A stretch of 22,858 bases of DNA from positions 1-22,858 of the forward strand of contig CABQHM010000051.1 in NCBI GenBank assembly GCA_902464015.1. Reading direction: 5' to 3'. The notes under the pieces were generated by a model that saw only the letters and a list, made by a program, of their open reading frames with translations, was not told the origin of the DNA and made no database searches. Position numbers and translations under genes: made by a program. Numbering within the stretch: position 1 is the stretch's first letter; the number at the start of each line of letters is the position of its first letter. This DNA comes from an uncultured Coriobacteriales bacterium. GTDB lineage: Bacteria; Actinomycetota; Coriobacteriia; Coriobacteriales; UMGS124. Below are positions 7,907-15,807 of the stretch, one piece after another.

Positions 7907-8857
7907 CTATTCCGACACGGCCGCAAGATAGGCGACCGCGGCGTCGCAGATGGCATGTGCCAACGTCTCCTGGTACTCGGGGCTGCAAAGGAGCTGGTCT
8001 TCCTCGGGGTTGGACATGAAGCCCATCTCGAAAAGCACCACGGGGACCTGGCAGAAGTTGAAACCCGCCAAATCGGTCCTCTCCACAATCCCATCGTCTT
8101 GGGCACCCGTCTCGGAGATGATGACGGGGTGCATGATGCTGGCCGCATAAGCGCTTGCGTCTGCGATGCTCGTCGTCCACTCGTTGTAGCCCGGCACGAG
8201 TGTGGTGAACCCGCGGGGACCGGAGTCGTCGGCACCGTCGCAATGCAGGCGGATAAAGATGTCGGCCCCGCAGTCGTTGGCGACCTGGGCGCGCTCCTCA
8301 CTCGAATACGTGCGGGAGTTGTCCTCACGCACCATGACGACCGTGATCCCCTCGTCGCGCAGCTTGTCGCGCAGCAGCAATGCCACAGCGAGCGTGACGT
8401 CGGCCTCCTCGACGCCCGTCACAACACCTTGGGTGCCACCCGGCTCGACGTACTGCATCTCGCTGGAACCAGGGCCGATGGGGGTAAGGGTGAGGTCGTA
8501 GCCACCGCCATGGCCTGCGTCGATGCACACGGTGCCGCGCACAAGCCCCTCCCCTGCCACAGCGCGGGCCTGCACGTCGCGACCCGTCTGCGACACGGCG
8601 TCCATGAAGCCGCCTGCCGCCTTGTTGGCCGCACCCGTAAGCTGACCAGTGGCACGGGCGTTGCACGACGCGCACGACGCGACGCCCACCCCCGTCGCCA
8701 GCACAGCCGCAAGGGCGCAACCACCTATGACGAACGTCCTACGGCTTACGGGCAGTCCGGGCTTGACGACGTCGCCGTCATGCTCGGCCGGCGCCTCGCC
8801 CTTTGCCACAGGGCCATCAGCGACATCGGCCTGCTCGGGCTGTTTTTCGTCTGTCAA
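7907..8857 (-). CDS. Exported N-acetylmuramoyl-L-alanine amidase (Amidase_3 family), Tat-like/lipoprotein-like signal
   Basis: A zinc hydrolase that cleaves the bond between N-acetylmuramic acid and the stem peptide, acting outside the membrane. Numbered from TTG (316 aa): an acidic N-terminus (1-33), a twin-arginine motif S38-R-R-T-F-V, a hydrophobic stretch (43-60), and V-A-S-C62, which fits a lipobox. The catalytic domain begins at about 108. Zinc ligands are H116 in IDAGHGG, E150 in GVEEADVTLA and H205 in IRLHCDG; the catalytic glutamate is E277 in LFEMGFMSNPEED. TTG at 8857 is chosen because GAGGAGG lies 6 nt upstream. It stands at the head of the minus-strand block and diverges from ppx. 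Family confidence is high; the exact export route is inferred. Confidence 0.93.
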   Translation of the reverse strand: MTDEKQPEQADVADGPVAKGEAPAEHDGDVVKPGLPVSRRTFVIGGCALAAVLATGVGVASCASCNARATGQLTGAANKAAGGFMDAVSQTGRDVQARAVAGEGLVRGTVCIDAGHGGGYDLTLTPIGPGSSEMQYVEPGGTQGVVTGVEEADVTLAVALLLRDKLRDEGITVVMVREDNSRTYSSEERAQVANDCGADIFIRLHCDGADDSGPRGFTTLVPGYNEWTTSIADASAYAASIMHPVIISETGAQDDGIVERTDLAGFNFCQVPVVLFEMGFMSNPEEDQLLCSPEYQETLAHAICDAAVAYLAAVSE

Positions 8858-9135
8858 ACGTTGCCTCCTCACATAGGCGCACACGGCGCGTGGCGCGCCG
8901 GGCGGCCGGATATGCAACCTTCTACTCTACATGGGGCCGCACCGAGATGCACGCCACGCTGGCCAGGCAACAGATATTCAGCAGCCAACGTCCACCACAG
9001 CGGCCGAACCCTGAAAACATGCCAAAACCCTTTGCCGCAATTTTGCACATATATAACAGGCGCAGAACAACTCTGGGTCTACAATCGAAGGGGTTCTATC
9101 GGCACAGAATGAAACGCCCCGGAAGGCAGGCGCGT
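8858..9135. other. Divergent intergenic region between the amidase gene and ppx
   Basis: 278 nt without a supported gene. The ppx-proximal part (about 9011-9060) is clearly AT-richer than the surroundings and holds TATAAC (9052-9057) and, further down, TACAAT (9080-9085); neither has a -35 box at a normal distance. It presumably carries both divergent promoters, but none can be placed with confidence. Confidence 0.4.
8864..8870 (-). promoter_or_regulatory. Shine-Dalgarno of the amidase gene, supporting a TTG start
   Basis: GAGGAGG on the minus strand is followed by 6 nt and TTG (8857-8855), opening the reading LTDEKQPEQA. The upstream in-frame ATG at 8917 has no such site and adds 20 arginine- and proline-rich residues. 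Confidence 0.7.
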
Positions 9136-10083
9136 ATGCTAGAAGGCATCGTCGACATAGGTTCGAACTCGGTAAGGATGACCGTGTATGACTGCGACGT
9201 CCAAACGAACGAGTTCCGGCCGTTCTTTAAGTTGAAGAATCAGCTTGGACTGGCCAGCCACATCGACCCGCAAAGCGGCAGGCTCGGCGAGGCTGGCATA
9301 GACTCGCTCATCGGCACGCTCAAGGAATACCGCAGGGCGGCGTCGCGGTTCACCGAGCTCGACCGCCTCTCCTGCTTTGCCACCGCCGCCATCCGCAACT
9401 CCTCCAACTGCCAGGAGGTCCTCGACAGGGTCGACGAGCTGTGCGGCGTGCAGGTGGAGCTTCTGAGCGGCGTCGAGGAGGCGCGCCTGGGTTTCGCGGG
9501 CGCCATGTGGCACTCCGGCGCCACCTCGGGAGTGCAGATCGACGTGGGCGGAGGCTCCAGCGAGGTGCTCATATATGAGAGCGGCCAGGCAAAAGACGCC
9601 ACGAGCGTCCCCATGGGCTCGCTCTCCCTCTTTGAAAAGTACGTCGACGGCCTTCTGCCCACCGCGCGCGAGGCCAAAGACATCCGCGAGGCGATCTCCA
9701 AACGCGTGCGCAAGGCGCTCGGCGAGCAAAGCGCCGAGTGCGCCTCGTGCATCGGCGGCACGGCGCGCGCCATGCGCAAGGTCCGCAACGCGTGGCTGGC
9801 ACCCCAGCAGCCTGCATCCCCCGTCACGCGCGGCGAACTCGACCAAATCGTGTCGCACATCGTCGACAAGCCGAAAGCGGCAATGCGCGAGCTGCTCCAC
9901 GTGGTACCCGAGCGCATCCACACGTTTACCCCGGGACTGCTCGCCATCCAGGCCGTCACCGACAACTTCGGGGTCCAGCGCATCGTCGTGCATGACTCGG
10001 GCATCCGCGAGGGCTACCTCATAGAGCGCGTTTTGGGTATAGACACTCAGATGAACAACAACCCCACCGATACCAGGAGGTAA
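9136..10083 (+). CDS. Ppx/GppA family exopolyphosphatase or guanosine pentaphosphatase
   Basis: An ASKHA-fold phosphatase that removes terminal phosphate from polyphosphate and/or hydrolyses pppGpp. The 315 residues match the short, two-domain form. Motifs are phosphate-1 VDIGSNSVRM (6-15), GVEEARLGF (112-120) holding the catalytic glutamate, phosphate-2 IDVGGGSSEV (135-144), and a closing HDSGIREGYL (286-295). I chose ATG at 9136, with CAGG 5 nt and GGAAGG further upstream; an ATG nine codons earlier is possible but poorly placed for ribosome binding. It ends 4 nt before ppk1, whose Shine-Dalgarno adjoins its stop codon, so the two are one operon and polyphosphate seems the natural substrate. 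Sequence alone does not separate Ppx from GppA. Confidence 0.93.
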   Translation: MLEGIVDIGSNSVRMTVYDCDVQTNEFRPFFKLKNQLGLASHIDPQSGRLGEAGIDSLIGTLKEYRRAASRFTELDRLSCFATAAIRNSSNCQEVLDRVDELCGVQVELLSGVEEARLGFAGAMWHSGATSGVQIDVGGGSSEVLIYESGQAKDATSVPMGSLSLFEKYVDGLLPTAREAKDIREAISKRVRKALGEQSAECASCIGGTARAMRKVRNAWLAPQQPASPVTRGELDQIVSHIVDKPKAAMRELLHVVPERIHTFTPGLLAIQAVTDNFGVQRIVVHDSGIREGYLIERVLGIDTQMNNNPTDTRR

Positions 10084-10087
10084 GACG

Positions 10088-12613
10088 ATGTCCACCGCCA
10101 AAGAGCATGGCAAGCCCAAGCAGGTACGCCCTGCAGCCGGCAAGTCCGGCCTCGACTTCTCCTACACGCAGAACCGCGAGCTGTCGTGGCTGCAGTTTGA
10201 CGAGCGTGTGCTTGAAGAGGCCGCCGACCCGTCCGTGCCCCTGCTCGAGCGCTTCAAGATGGCCTCCATCTTCGAGAGCAACCTCGACGAGTTCGTGATG
10301 ATTCGCCTGGGCAGCCTCTCCGAGCTGGCAAGCCTTGAGTTCCAGCCCGTAGACAACAAGTCGAACCAGACGCCCGGCGAGCAGCTTGCGAGCGTCTACG
10401 AGGTGCTGCCCGACTACATCGCACGCCACGACAAGGTCACCGGCGAGCTCGAGGACGAGCTCGCGTCCCACGGCATCGTGCGCGTGCAGTGGCGAGACTA
10501 CACCCCCGAGGACAAGAAGGCCATGGAGCAGCTCTTTGTCTCCGAGGTGCTGCCCGTGGTCTCGCCCCAGATCGTGAACCCGCGCCACCCCTTCCCCAAC
10601 CTGCACAACGACACGCTCTACGTCGTCTTCAACCTGGCCAGCGCCACGGAGGCGGGACTTCTCGGCATCGTCGAGGTCCCCTCGACGTTGGGCCGCTTCG
10701 TCCAAATCAAGCACGACGTGCACACGCTGCGCTACACCCTGCTTGAAGACGTCATCCTCGCGTTTGCCGACAGGCTCTTCGTCGACTTCCACACCTCCGA
10801 GCGCGCGGTCATCAGGGTCACGCGCAACGCCGACATCGACCCCGACGAGGGATCGTTCGACCTGGAAGACGACTACCGCCAGCACATCAAGCGCGTGCTC
10901 AAGCAGCGCCTGCGCCTCAACCCCGTTCGCCTGGAAGTGCAGGGCAAGTTCTCCAAGCCGCTCGTCAAGTTCATGCGTAAGGCACTTGAGCTGGGAGAAC
11001 GTCAGGTGTTCTACGTCGCGAGCCCGCTGCGCATGGCTGACTTCGCCTTCTCCTTTGAAGGCAAGATCTCGCAGAGCCTCGTGAGCGAGCTCGCCTATCC
11101 CAAGTTCACCCCGCAGGCCCCCGGCTGCGTCGACCCCAGCGTGCCCATGCACACCCAGATCGAGGACCACGACATCCTGCTCTCCTACCCCTACGAGTCG
11201 ATGGAGCCGTTCCTGCGCCTGCTGCGCGAGTCGGCCAGCGACCCCGACGTCGTGCAGATCAAGATCACGCTGTACCGCGTGGCAAAGAAGTCGAGGCTCT
11301 GCGAATCGCTCATCACCGCGGCTGAAAACGGCATCGACGTGACCGTCGTCATGGAGCTGCGCGCCCGCTTCGACGAGGAGAACAACATCGAGTGGGCGGA
11401 GCGCCTCGAGGACGCCGGCTGCACCGTGCTGTACGGCTCAGCGGGCTTCAAAGTCCACTCCAAGATCTGCCAGATCACCTATCGCCGCGCCGGCGAGGTC
11501 ACGCGCATCACGCAGCTGGGCACCGGCAACTACAACGAGAAGACCGCCGCCCTCTACGCCGACTACTCCTACATGACGGCCGACCCGCGCATCGGCGAGG
11601 ACGCCAACAGGTTCTTCCGCAACATGCAGATCGGCAACCTCAACGGCCAGTACTCCTACCTGGGAGTTGCCCCCGTGGGCCTCAAGCCCCTCATCATGCG
11701 CGGCATCGACCGCGAGATCGCCAAGGCGCGCGCGGGCGAAGAGGCGCATATCTGGTTCAAGATGAACTCCATCACCGACCGCGAGGTCATCGACAAGATC
11801 TCCGAGGCGAGCTGCGCGGGCGTGAAGGTCGACCTCATCGTGCGCGGCATCTCGTGCCTGCTGCCCGGCGTGCCCGGCAAGACGGAAAACGTCACCGTTC
11901 GCTGCATCGTGGGTCGCTGGCTCGAGCATGCCCGCGTGTACATGTTCGGCGTCGACAAGGACATCATGTATCTGAGCTCGGCCGACATGATGACGCGCAA
12001 CACCGAGCACCGCGTGGAGATCGCCTACCCGCTGCTCGACCCCGAGCTGCGCCGCCGCGTCGCCGCCGACATCGACGTGCAGATGCGCGACAACACCAAG
12101 GCGCGCATCCTCACCCCCGACGGCAAGCACGCCCGTGTGCCCGTGTGCGCCGGCGAGGAGCTCGTGTGCGCCCAGGAGTTCTTCGCAGCTCGCGCAATCG
12201 AGGAGTCTCAGAAGGCCACGGCCGAGCGCGCCGAGCAGGCAAAGCGCGCACGCAGCCGTGCCATCCCCGGCGGGCAGCCTCAGGACCACGAGCCCAAGCA
12301 GGCCGAGGAGCCCGCAGCCGAGAAGGAAGCGGCGCCAGAGCCCCAGGCAGCGGCCGCAGACGCGCAGGCCGCCCAGCAGCCGGCCCCCATGTCGGCGAAG
12401 GCCGAGGAAAAGCCCGCCGAGACAGCATCGAAGGACGAGGCTGCCCAGCCCATGGAAGTGGACGCGAAACCCATCGACCAGGAACCGTCCGAGGAGCGCG
12501 ACCCCATGGCCTCCCTTGAGCTGATGGTTAAGCAGAAAGGCCGCAAAGCGACTGGTTGGGCTCTCATCAAGGCTGGCATTAGGGTACTATTCGGCAAGTC
12601 AGCAACGAAATAG
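10088..12613 (+). CDS. ppk1: Polyphosphate kinase 1 with long C-terminal extension
   Basis: Reversibly polymerises the ATP gamma phosphate into polyphosphate. The core (about 1-690) has the Ppk1 plan: N domain with NRELSWLQFDERVLEEA (29-45) and FESNLDEFVMIR (62-73), the head domain, then two phospholipase-D-like domains. The autophosphorylated histidine is H457 in KVHSK, and the second conserved histidine is H614 in EHARVYMFG. Residues about 700-841 are an extra tail: low-complexity A/E/K/Q/P, then a basic-hydrophobic end around 817-837 (GRKATGWALIKAGIRVLFG). The family is usually near 690-720 aa, so about 130-150 residues are additional. AGGAGG lies 7 nt before the ATG and abuts the ppx stop. 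Core function is secure; the tail's role is unknown. Confidence 0.96.
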   Translation: MSTAKEHGKPKQVRPAAGKSGLDFSYTQNRELSWLQFDERVLEEAADPSVPLLERFKMASIFESNLDEFVMIRLGSLSELASLEFQPVDNKSNQTPGEQLASVYEVLPDYIARHDKVTGELEDELASHGIVRVQWRDYTPEDKKAMEQLFVSEVLPVVSPQIVNPRHPFPNLHNDTLYVVFNLASATEAGLLGIVEVPSTLGRFVQIKHDVHTLRYTLLEDVILAFADRLFVDFHTSERAVIRVTRNADIDPDEGSFDLEDDYRQHIKRVLKQRLRLNPVRLEVQGKFSKPLVKFMRKALELGERQVFYVASPLRMADFAFSFEGKISQSLVSELAYPKFTPQAPGCVDPSVPMHTQIEDHDILLSYPYESMEPFLRLLRESASDPDVVQIKITLYRVAKKSRLCESLITAAENGIDVTVVMELRARFDEENNIEWAERLEDAGCTVLYGSAGFKVHSKICQITYRRAGEVTRITQLGTGNYNEKTAALYADYSYMTADPRIGEDANRFFRNMQIGNLNGQYSYLGVAPVGLKPLIMRGIDREIAKARAGEEAHIWFKMNSITDREVIDKISEASCAGVKVDLIVRGISCLLPGVPGKTENVTVRCIVGRWLEHARVYMFGVDKDIMYLSSADMMTRNTEHRVEIAYPLLDPELRRRVAADIDVQMRDNTKARILTPDGKHARVPVCAGEELVCAQEFFAARAIEESQKATAERAEQAKRARSRAIPGGQPQDHEPKQAEEPAAEKEAAPEPQAAAADAQAAQQPAPMSAKAEEKPAETASKDEAAQPMEVDAKPIDQEPSEERDPMASLELMVKQKGRKATGWALIKAGIRVLFGKSATK

Positions 12614-12614
12614 A

Positions 12615-12708
12615 CCATAGTCTGAACCTGTTGCGGCGGCGCACGTGAACTCGAACTCGAGGGCGTGCACCGCCGCTGCGATATGCACCGAGCGGGTTCA
12701 GGCCATGG
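12615..12708 (+). other. Large folded element filling the ppk1-methyltransferase gap
   Basis: Begins one base after the ppk1 stop. An outer helix pairs 12615-12632 with 12691-12708 (18 positions, one A-C mismatch, three G-T wobbles, core CTGAACC with GGTTCAG). Inside it, 12633-12645 pairs with 12664-12676 (13 positions, one mismatch/wobble) around an 18-nt loop. The remaining 14 nt (12677-12690) can form a tiny TGC/GCA hairpin, giving a three-way-junction shape. No T-run follows, so it is not a classical terminator. It ends over an ATG at 12705 and lies 24 nt before the preferred methyltransferase start. It may be an attenuator, processing site or leader RNA; no known riboswitch class was recognised. 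Confidence 0.55.
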
Positions 12709-12731
12709 CACAACCTTTGAGCGGGGCAAGC

Positions 12732-14057
12732 ATGCAACTCAAGATCGATACCTTGTGCTACGGCGCAGACGCGGTGGCGCGCACCGCAGAGGGCAAGACC
12801 GTGTTCGTTTCGGGAGGCGTTCCGGGCGACGTGGTGGAAGCCGAGATCACAAGCGACGGCAAGACGTTCTCCAAGGCCCGCGTGACCTCGGTCGTGGAGG
12901 CCTCGGCCGACCGCGTCGCCTCAAAGTGCCCCTACTCTGCCATCTGCGGCGGCTGCCCCTGGGCCGACGTCTCCATCGAGGCCCAGCGCCAGGCAAAGCG
13001 AAAGAACGTCGTCGACGCCCTCGTGCGCATCGGCAAGTTTGACGCAGACTGGACGCAGGAGCACGTAGGCCAGGTCGTCGAGGTGGGCCCCGACTGGGGC
13101 TACCGCAACAAGGTTGAACTTGCCTGCGTCAAGCAGGACGGCCGCATGCGCTTGGGCATGCACTCCAAGTTCGACGCAAACCAGGTCATCGCCGTGGACA
13201 AGTGCCCGCTCATGGCTAAGGACTCCCAGAAGCTGGTCAAGTCGGTTGCCGGCGCGCTCAACTTCTTCGGAGGCTCCCGCGATTTGGGCCTCGAGCGCGT
13301 GGGCATTCGCGTGAGCGAGCGCACCCGCCAGGTGGAGGTTGCCCTGTGGACCGACCCGGCCGCCTTCCCGCGCGCCGAGATCGCCAAGGTCATCACCGAC
13401 GCGGCCAAGCCCACTTCCATCGCCCGCGTCATGACCAAGGAGAAGGGCGGCGCCCGCAAGATCGCCGGCGTCGAGTGCCTCAGCGGCCGCGGCCGCTGGG
13501 AGGAGCGCCTGGCCGGGCAGACCATGAGCCTTTCCGCCCCGTCGTTCTTCCAGGTAAACACCGCCGGTGCCGAAAAGCTCATCGAACTTGTGCTCGAAGG
13601 CCTCGCCATTGAGGGCGACGAGGTCGCCTGCGACCTGTACTGCGGCGCAGGCACCTTCACCTTGCCCCTGGCGCGCGCCGCGCAGGGCGGCGTCATCGCC
13701 ATCGAGAGCTACGGGCCCGCGGTGCGCGACCTCAAGCAGAACCTCGAGCACGCGGGGCTCGCCGACATGGTTGAGGCCATCGGCGACGATGCGGCACGCC
13801 AGCTCGACTGCCTGGAGGATGCCGACGTCATCGTCGTCGACCCACCCCGCGCCGGTCTTGAGCGCTCGGTCATCGAGGCCGTCTGCGAAAGCCCCGCACG
13901 CGCCGTCGCCTACGTCTCGTGCGACCCGGCCACGCTCGCCCGCGACCTGGCCATCTTCCGCGAGCTTGAGACGTTCGACATCGTCTCGATCACGCCGGTC
14001 GATCTTTTCCCCCAGACGTTCCATGTCGAGAACGTCACCATCCTGCGCCGTCGCTAG
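12732..14057 (+). CDS. rlmD: 23S rRNA (uracil-5-)-methyltransferase, RlmD/RumA-TrmA family
   Basis: A SAM-dependent RNA m5U methyltransferase. The 441 residues contain an N-terminal TRAM-like RNA-binding domain (1-55), a probable [4Fe-4S] site C66-x5-C72-x2-C75 (CPYSAICGGC) plus C158, and a Rossmann domain with SAM motif DLYCGAGTF (301-309), DPPRAG (370-375), nucleophile C397 in SCDPATLARD and general-base E433 in FHVENV. ATG at 12732 is chosen because the TRAM domain starts there and GGGG lies about 6 nt upstream; ATG at 12705 is an alternative that would be buried in the upstream helix. Which uridine it modifies (1939, 747, or tRNA U54) cannot be read from sequence, so the symbol is a family-level call. 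maf follows after 14 nt. Confidence 0.9.
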   Translation: MQLKIDTLCYGADAVARTAEGKTVFVSGGVPGDVVEAEITSDGKTFSKARVTSVVEASADRVASKCPYSAICGGCPWADVSIEAQRQAKRKNVVDALVRIGKFDADWTQEHVGQVVEVGPDWGYRNKVELACVKQDGRMRLGMHSKFDANQVIAVDKCPLMAKDSQKLVKSVAGALNFFGGSRDLGLERVGIRVSERTRQVEVALWTDPAAFPRAEIAKVITDAAKPTSIARVMTKEKGGARKIAGVECLSGRGRWEERLAGQTMSLSAPSFFQVNTAGAEKLIELVLEGLAIEGDEVACDLYCGAGTFTLPLARAAQGGVIAIESYGPAVRDLKQNLEHAGLADMVEAIGDDAARQLDCLEDADVIVVDPPRAGLERSVIEAVCESPARAVAYVSCDPATLARDLAIFRELETFDIVSITPVDLFPQTFHVENVTILRRR

Positions 14058-14071
14058 AAACCAGGCCGAAC

Positions 14072-14629
14072 ATGATTCTTGCATCCAAATCGCCGCGCCG
14101 TCGCGAACTGATGGAAGAAGCGGGCTTCGATTTCACCTGCTGCACGAGCGACTTTGACGAGTCGAGCGTGCATGCGCGCGACCCGCATGAGCTGCCCCAT
14201 GCGCTCGCCTGGCACAAGGCGCTTTCCGTCAGCCCGAACGCCCGCCCCGGCGAGCTCGTCATCGGCTCGGACACCGTCGTCATCCTTGGCGAGCGTGTGC
14301 TTGGAAAGCCCGCCGACGCCGACGAGGCACGCCAGATGCTGCACGACCTCTCAGGCAAGACGCACGAGGTCACGACCGGCGTCTCCGTACTTTGCGACGG
14401 CTGCGAGGTGCTCGGCTTTTCCGAAACGGCTCGCGTCACGTTCTGGGACCTCGACGACGACGAGATCGACGCCTATGTTGCCTGCGGCGAGCCCATGGAC
14501 AAAGCGGGGGCATACGGCATCCAGGGCAAGGGCCGCCTGCTTGTGCGTGGCATCGAAGGCGACTTCTACACGGTGATGGGGCTGCCCATTTCACGACTCT
14601 ACCGCGAGCTGCGTGCCCTCAAGGCATAG
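14072..14629 (+). CDS. maf: Maf family nucleoside triphosphate pyrophosphatase
   Basis: Hydrolyses non-canonical or modified nucleoside triphosphates (dTTP/UTP-type or m7GTP-type in characterised members) to monophosphate and pyrophosphate, a house-cleaning role also linked to septum control. The 185 residues are the usual length. Typical motifs: LASKSPRRRELM (3-14), GSDTVV (65-70) with the catalytic aspartate, DKAGAYGIQG (143-152), and GDFYTVMGLP (163-172). ATG at 14072 follows the methyltransferase stop by 14 nt, with AGG about 6 nt upstream, so the two are probably co-transcribed. A strong terminator follows. DKAGAYGIQG fits the dTTP/UTP pyrophosphatase (YhdE) subgroup, but that is only suggestive. 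Confidence 0.95.
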   Translation: MILASKSPRRRELMEEAGFDFTCCTSDFDESSVHARDPHELPHALAWHKALSVSPNARPGELVIGSDTVVILGERVLGKPADADEARQMLHDLSGKTHEVTTGVSVLCDGCEVLGFSETARVTFWDLDDDEIDAYVACGEPMDKAGAYGIQGKGRLLVRGIEGDFYTVMGLPISRLYRELRALKA

Positions 14630-14654
14630 CACGCCCTGCAACAGCGCGCACGAA

Positions 14655-14708
14655 AAGGCCGCCCGCCTCGCTAAGAACGAATCAGACGAGGCGGGCGGCC
14701 TTCTTTAT
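14655..14708 (+). terminator. Bidirectional rho-independent terminator between maf and the GT2 gene
   Basis: A perfect 16-bp stem (AAGGCCGCCCGCCTCG with its complement) with a 16-nt loop, 14655-14670 and 14687-14702. Downstream is CTTTAT on the plus strand and a T-run TTTT on the minus strand, so it can stop transcription from both maf and the convergent glycosyltransferase gene. Confidence 0.92.
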
Positions 14709-14731
14709 CGATGCACATGCAACCTAAAGGT

Positions 14732-15766
14732 TTAGTTGAACTTGAAAATCTTCCTTGCAGTGCGGTAGAGGGCGGCCGTGAGGCGCTTGCCCACCTTGCC
14801 AGGGAGGTTCGTGCCCACGCCGAGGAAGTTGTGGCGGGCATGGTTGTACATGCGCTCGTCGAACGCCTTCAGGTCACGCCACAGCTCGTCGACCAACTGG
14901 TCGGACTCAGGCTCCTCGGACATGTGGCCGAACAGCGAGGAAATGGCCATCATCATCGTGAGGTAGTTGAGCATGTAGGCGCGCAGCGGCTGGCTCTCCA
15001 CCTCGTCATAGAGATGCAGGGCCTCGAACATGATCTTTGAGATGCGCAGCTGCTGACGGTAGCGCGAAACCATGACCTTCTCGTTGACGCTTTGGTCCTG
15101 GCGACCGATGAAGTAGCGGTAGAGGTCCACGTCGCGATAGAAGAGCTTCTTGCAGCGCGGCAGCGGCACATAGGCGAAGATGTTGTCCACATAGAAGGTG
15201 TGGCTCGGCAGCGGCACACCACCGTCGCGCAGCACCTCCGTGCGGTAGAGCAGCGAGTGCATGAGCAGGTTCTGGTCGATGCGGAACTTGCCCATCTCGT
15301 CCCAGGTGAAGACGCGACCCTCGGGAAGCACGCTGCGGTAGCCCACGGACTTCTGCGTATTGTCTTCCATGTGCTCGTAGACGTAGTTCGAGATGAACAG
15401 GTCGACGATCTCGCCTTTGGCAACCAGGGAGCGCACATCGGCGAGCAGCGTCTGCACAGCGTCGCGGTCGACCCAGTCGTCGGAGTCGACGACCTTGTAG
15501 TACATGCCCTGCGCGGCGGCAAGGCCCGCGAGCACCGCGGCACCGTGGCCGCCGTTGGCCTGATGCACGGCGCGCACGATGCCAGGGCACTTGGCCTGCC
15601 AGGCGTCAGCCTTCGCAGGCGTGTCGTCTTTCTGGGAACCGTCGTCGACGATGATGATCTCGAAGTCCTGCTCAGGCGCGCAGGCGTCGATGATGCTCTG
15701 GACGCACTTGTCCATATAGGCTGCCGAGTTGTAGCAGGGAATGGCAAACGTGACGAGCTTTTCCAC
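14732..15766 (-). CDS. Family 2 (GT-A fold) glycosyltransferase
   Basis: Transfers a sugar from a nucleotide-sugar donor to a surface-glycan acceptor on the cytoplasmic face. The N-terminal half is a clear GT2 domain: VTFAIPCYNSAAYM (5-18), IVDDGSQKDDT (39-49), NGGHGAAV (71-78), and the metal-binding DSDDWVD (94-100, the DxD region). The rest (about 150-344) is less conserved and has no strong membrane helix, so it is not a Dpm- or GtrB-type membrane enzyme. The basic C-terminus (RTARKIFKFN) may touch the membrane. It starts at GTG with AAGG about 9-10 nt upstream, 41 nt after glf. That pairing suggests it may use UDP-galactofuranose, but donor and acceptor are not proven by the sequence. Confidence 0.9.
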   Translation of the reverse strand: MEKLVTFAIPCYNSAAYMDKCVQSIIDACAPEQDFEIIIVDDGSQKDDTPAKADAWQAKCPGIVRAVHQANGGHGAAVLAGLAAAQGMYYKVVDSDDWVDRDAVQTLLADVRSLVAKGEIVDLFISNYVYEHMEDNTQKSVGYRSVLPEGRVFTWDEMGKFRIDQNLLMHSLLYRTEVLRDGGVPLPSHTFYVDNIFAYVPLPRCKKLFYRDVDLYRYFIGRQDQSVNEKVMVSRYRQQLRISKIMFEALHLYDEVESQPLRAYMLNYLTMMMAISSLFGHMSEEPESDQLVDELWRDLKAFDERMYNHARHNFLGVGTNLPGKVGKRLTAALYRTARKIFKFN

Positions 15767-15807
15767 CGGAGGGACCTTCTCTTTCTAAACGTGCGTCACC
15801 TAGACGA

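Noticed and set aside
8803..9135. 111-residue extension of the Ppx protein
   Set aside because: It overlaps the divergent amidase gene and is arginine-rich without domain features; the family N-terminus starts at the 9136 ATG.
12615..12708. Folded element as a tRNA or classical terminator
   Set aside because: No T-loop or anticodon-arm pattern fits a tRNA, and no T-run follows the stem, so only a generic structured element is reported.
12921..14084. A 387-codon minus-strand frame opposite the methyltransferase gene
   Set aside because: Shadow of a gene with intact SAM and catalytic motifs.
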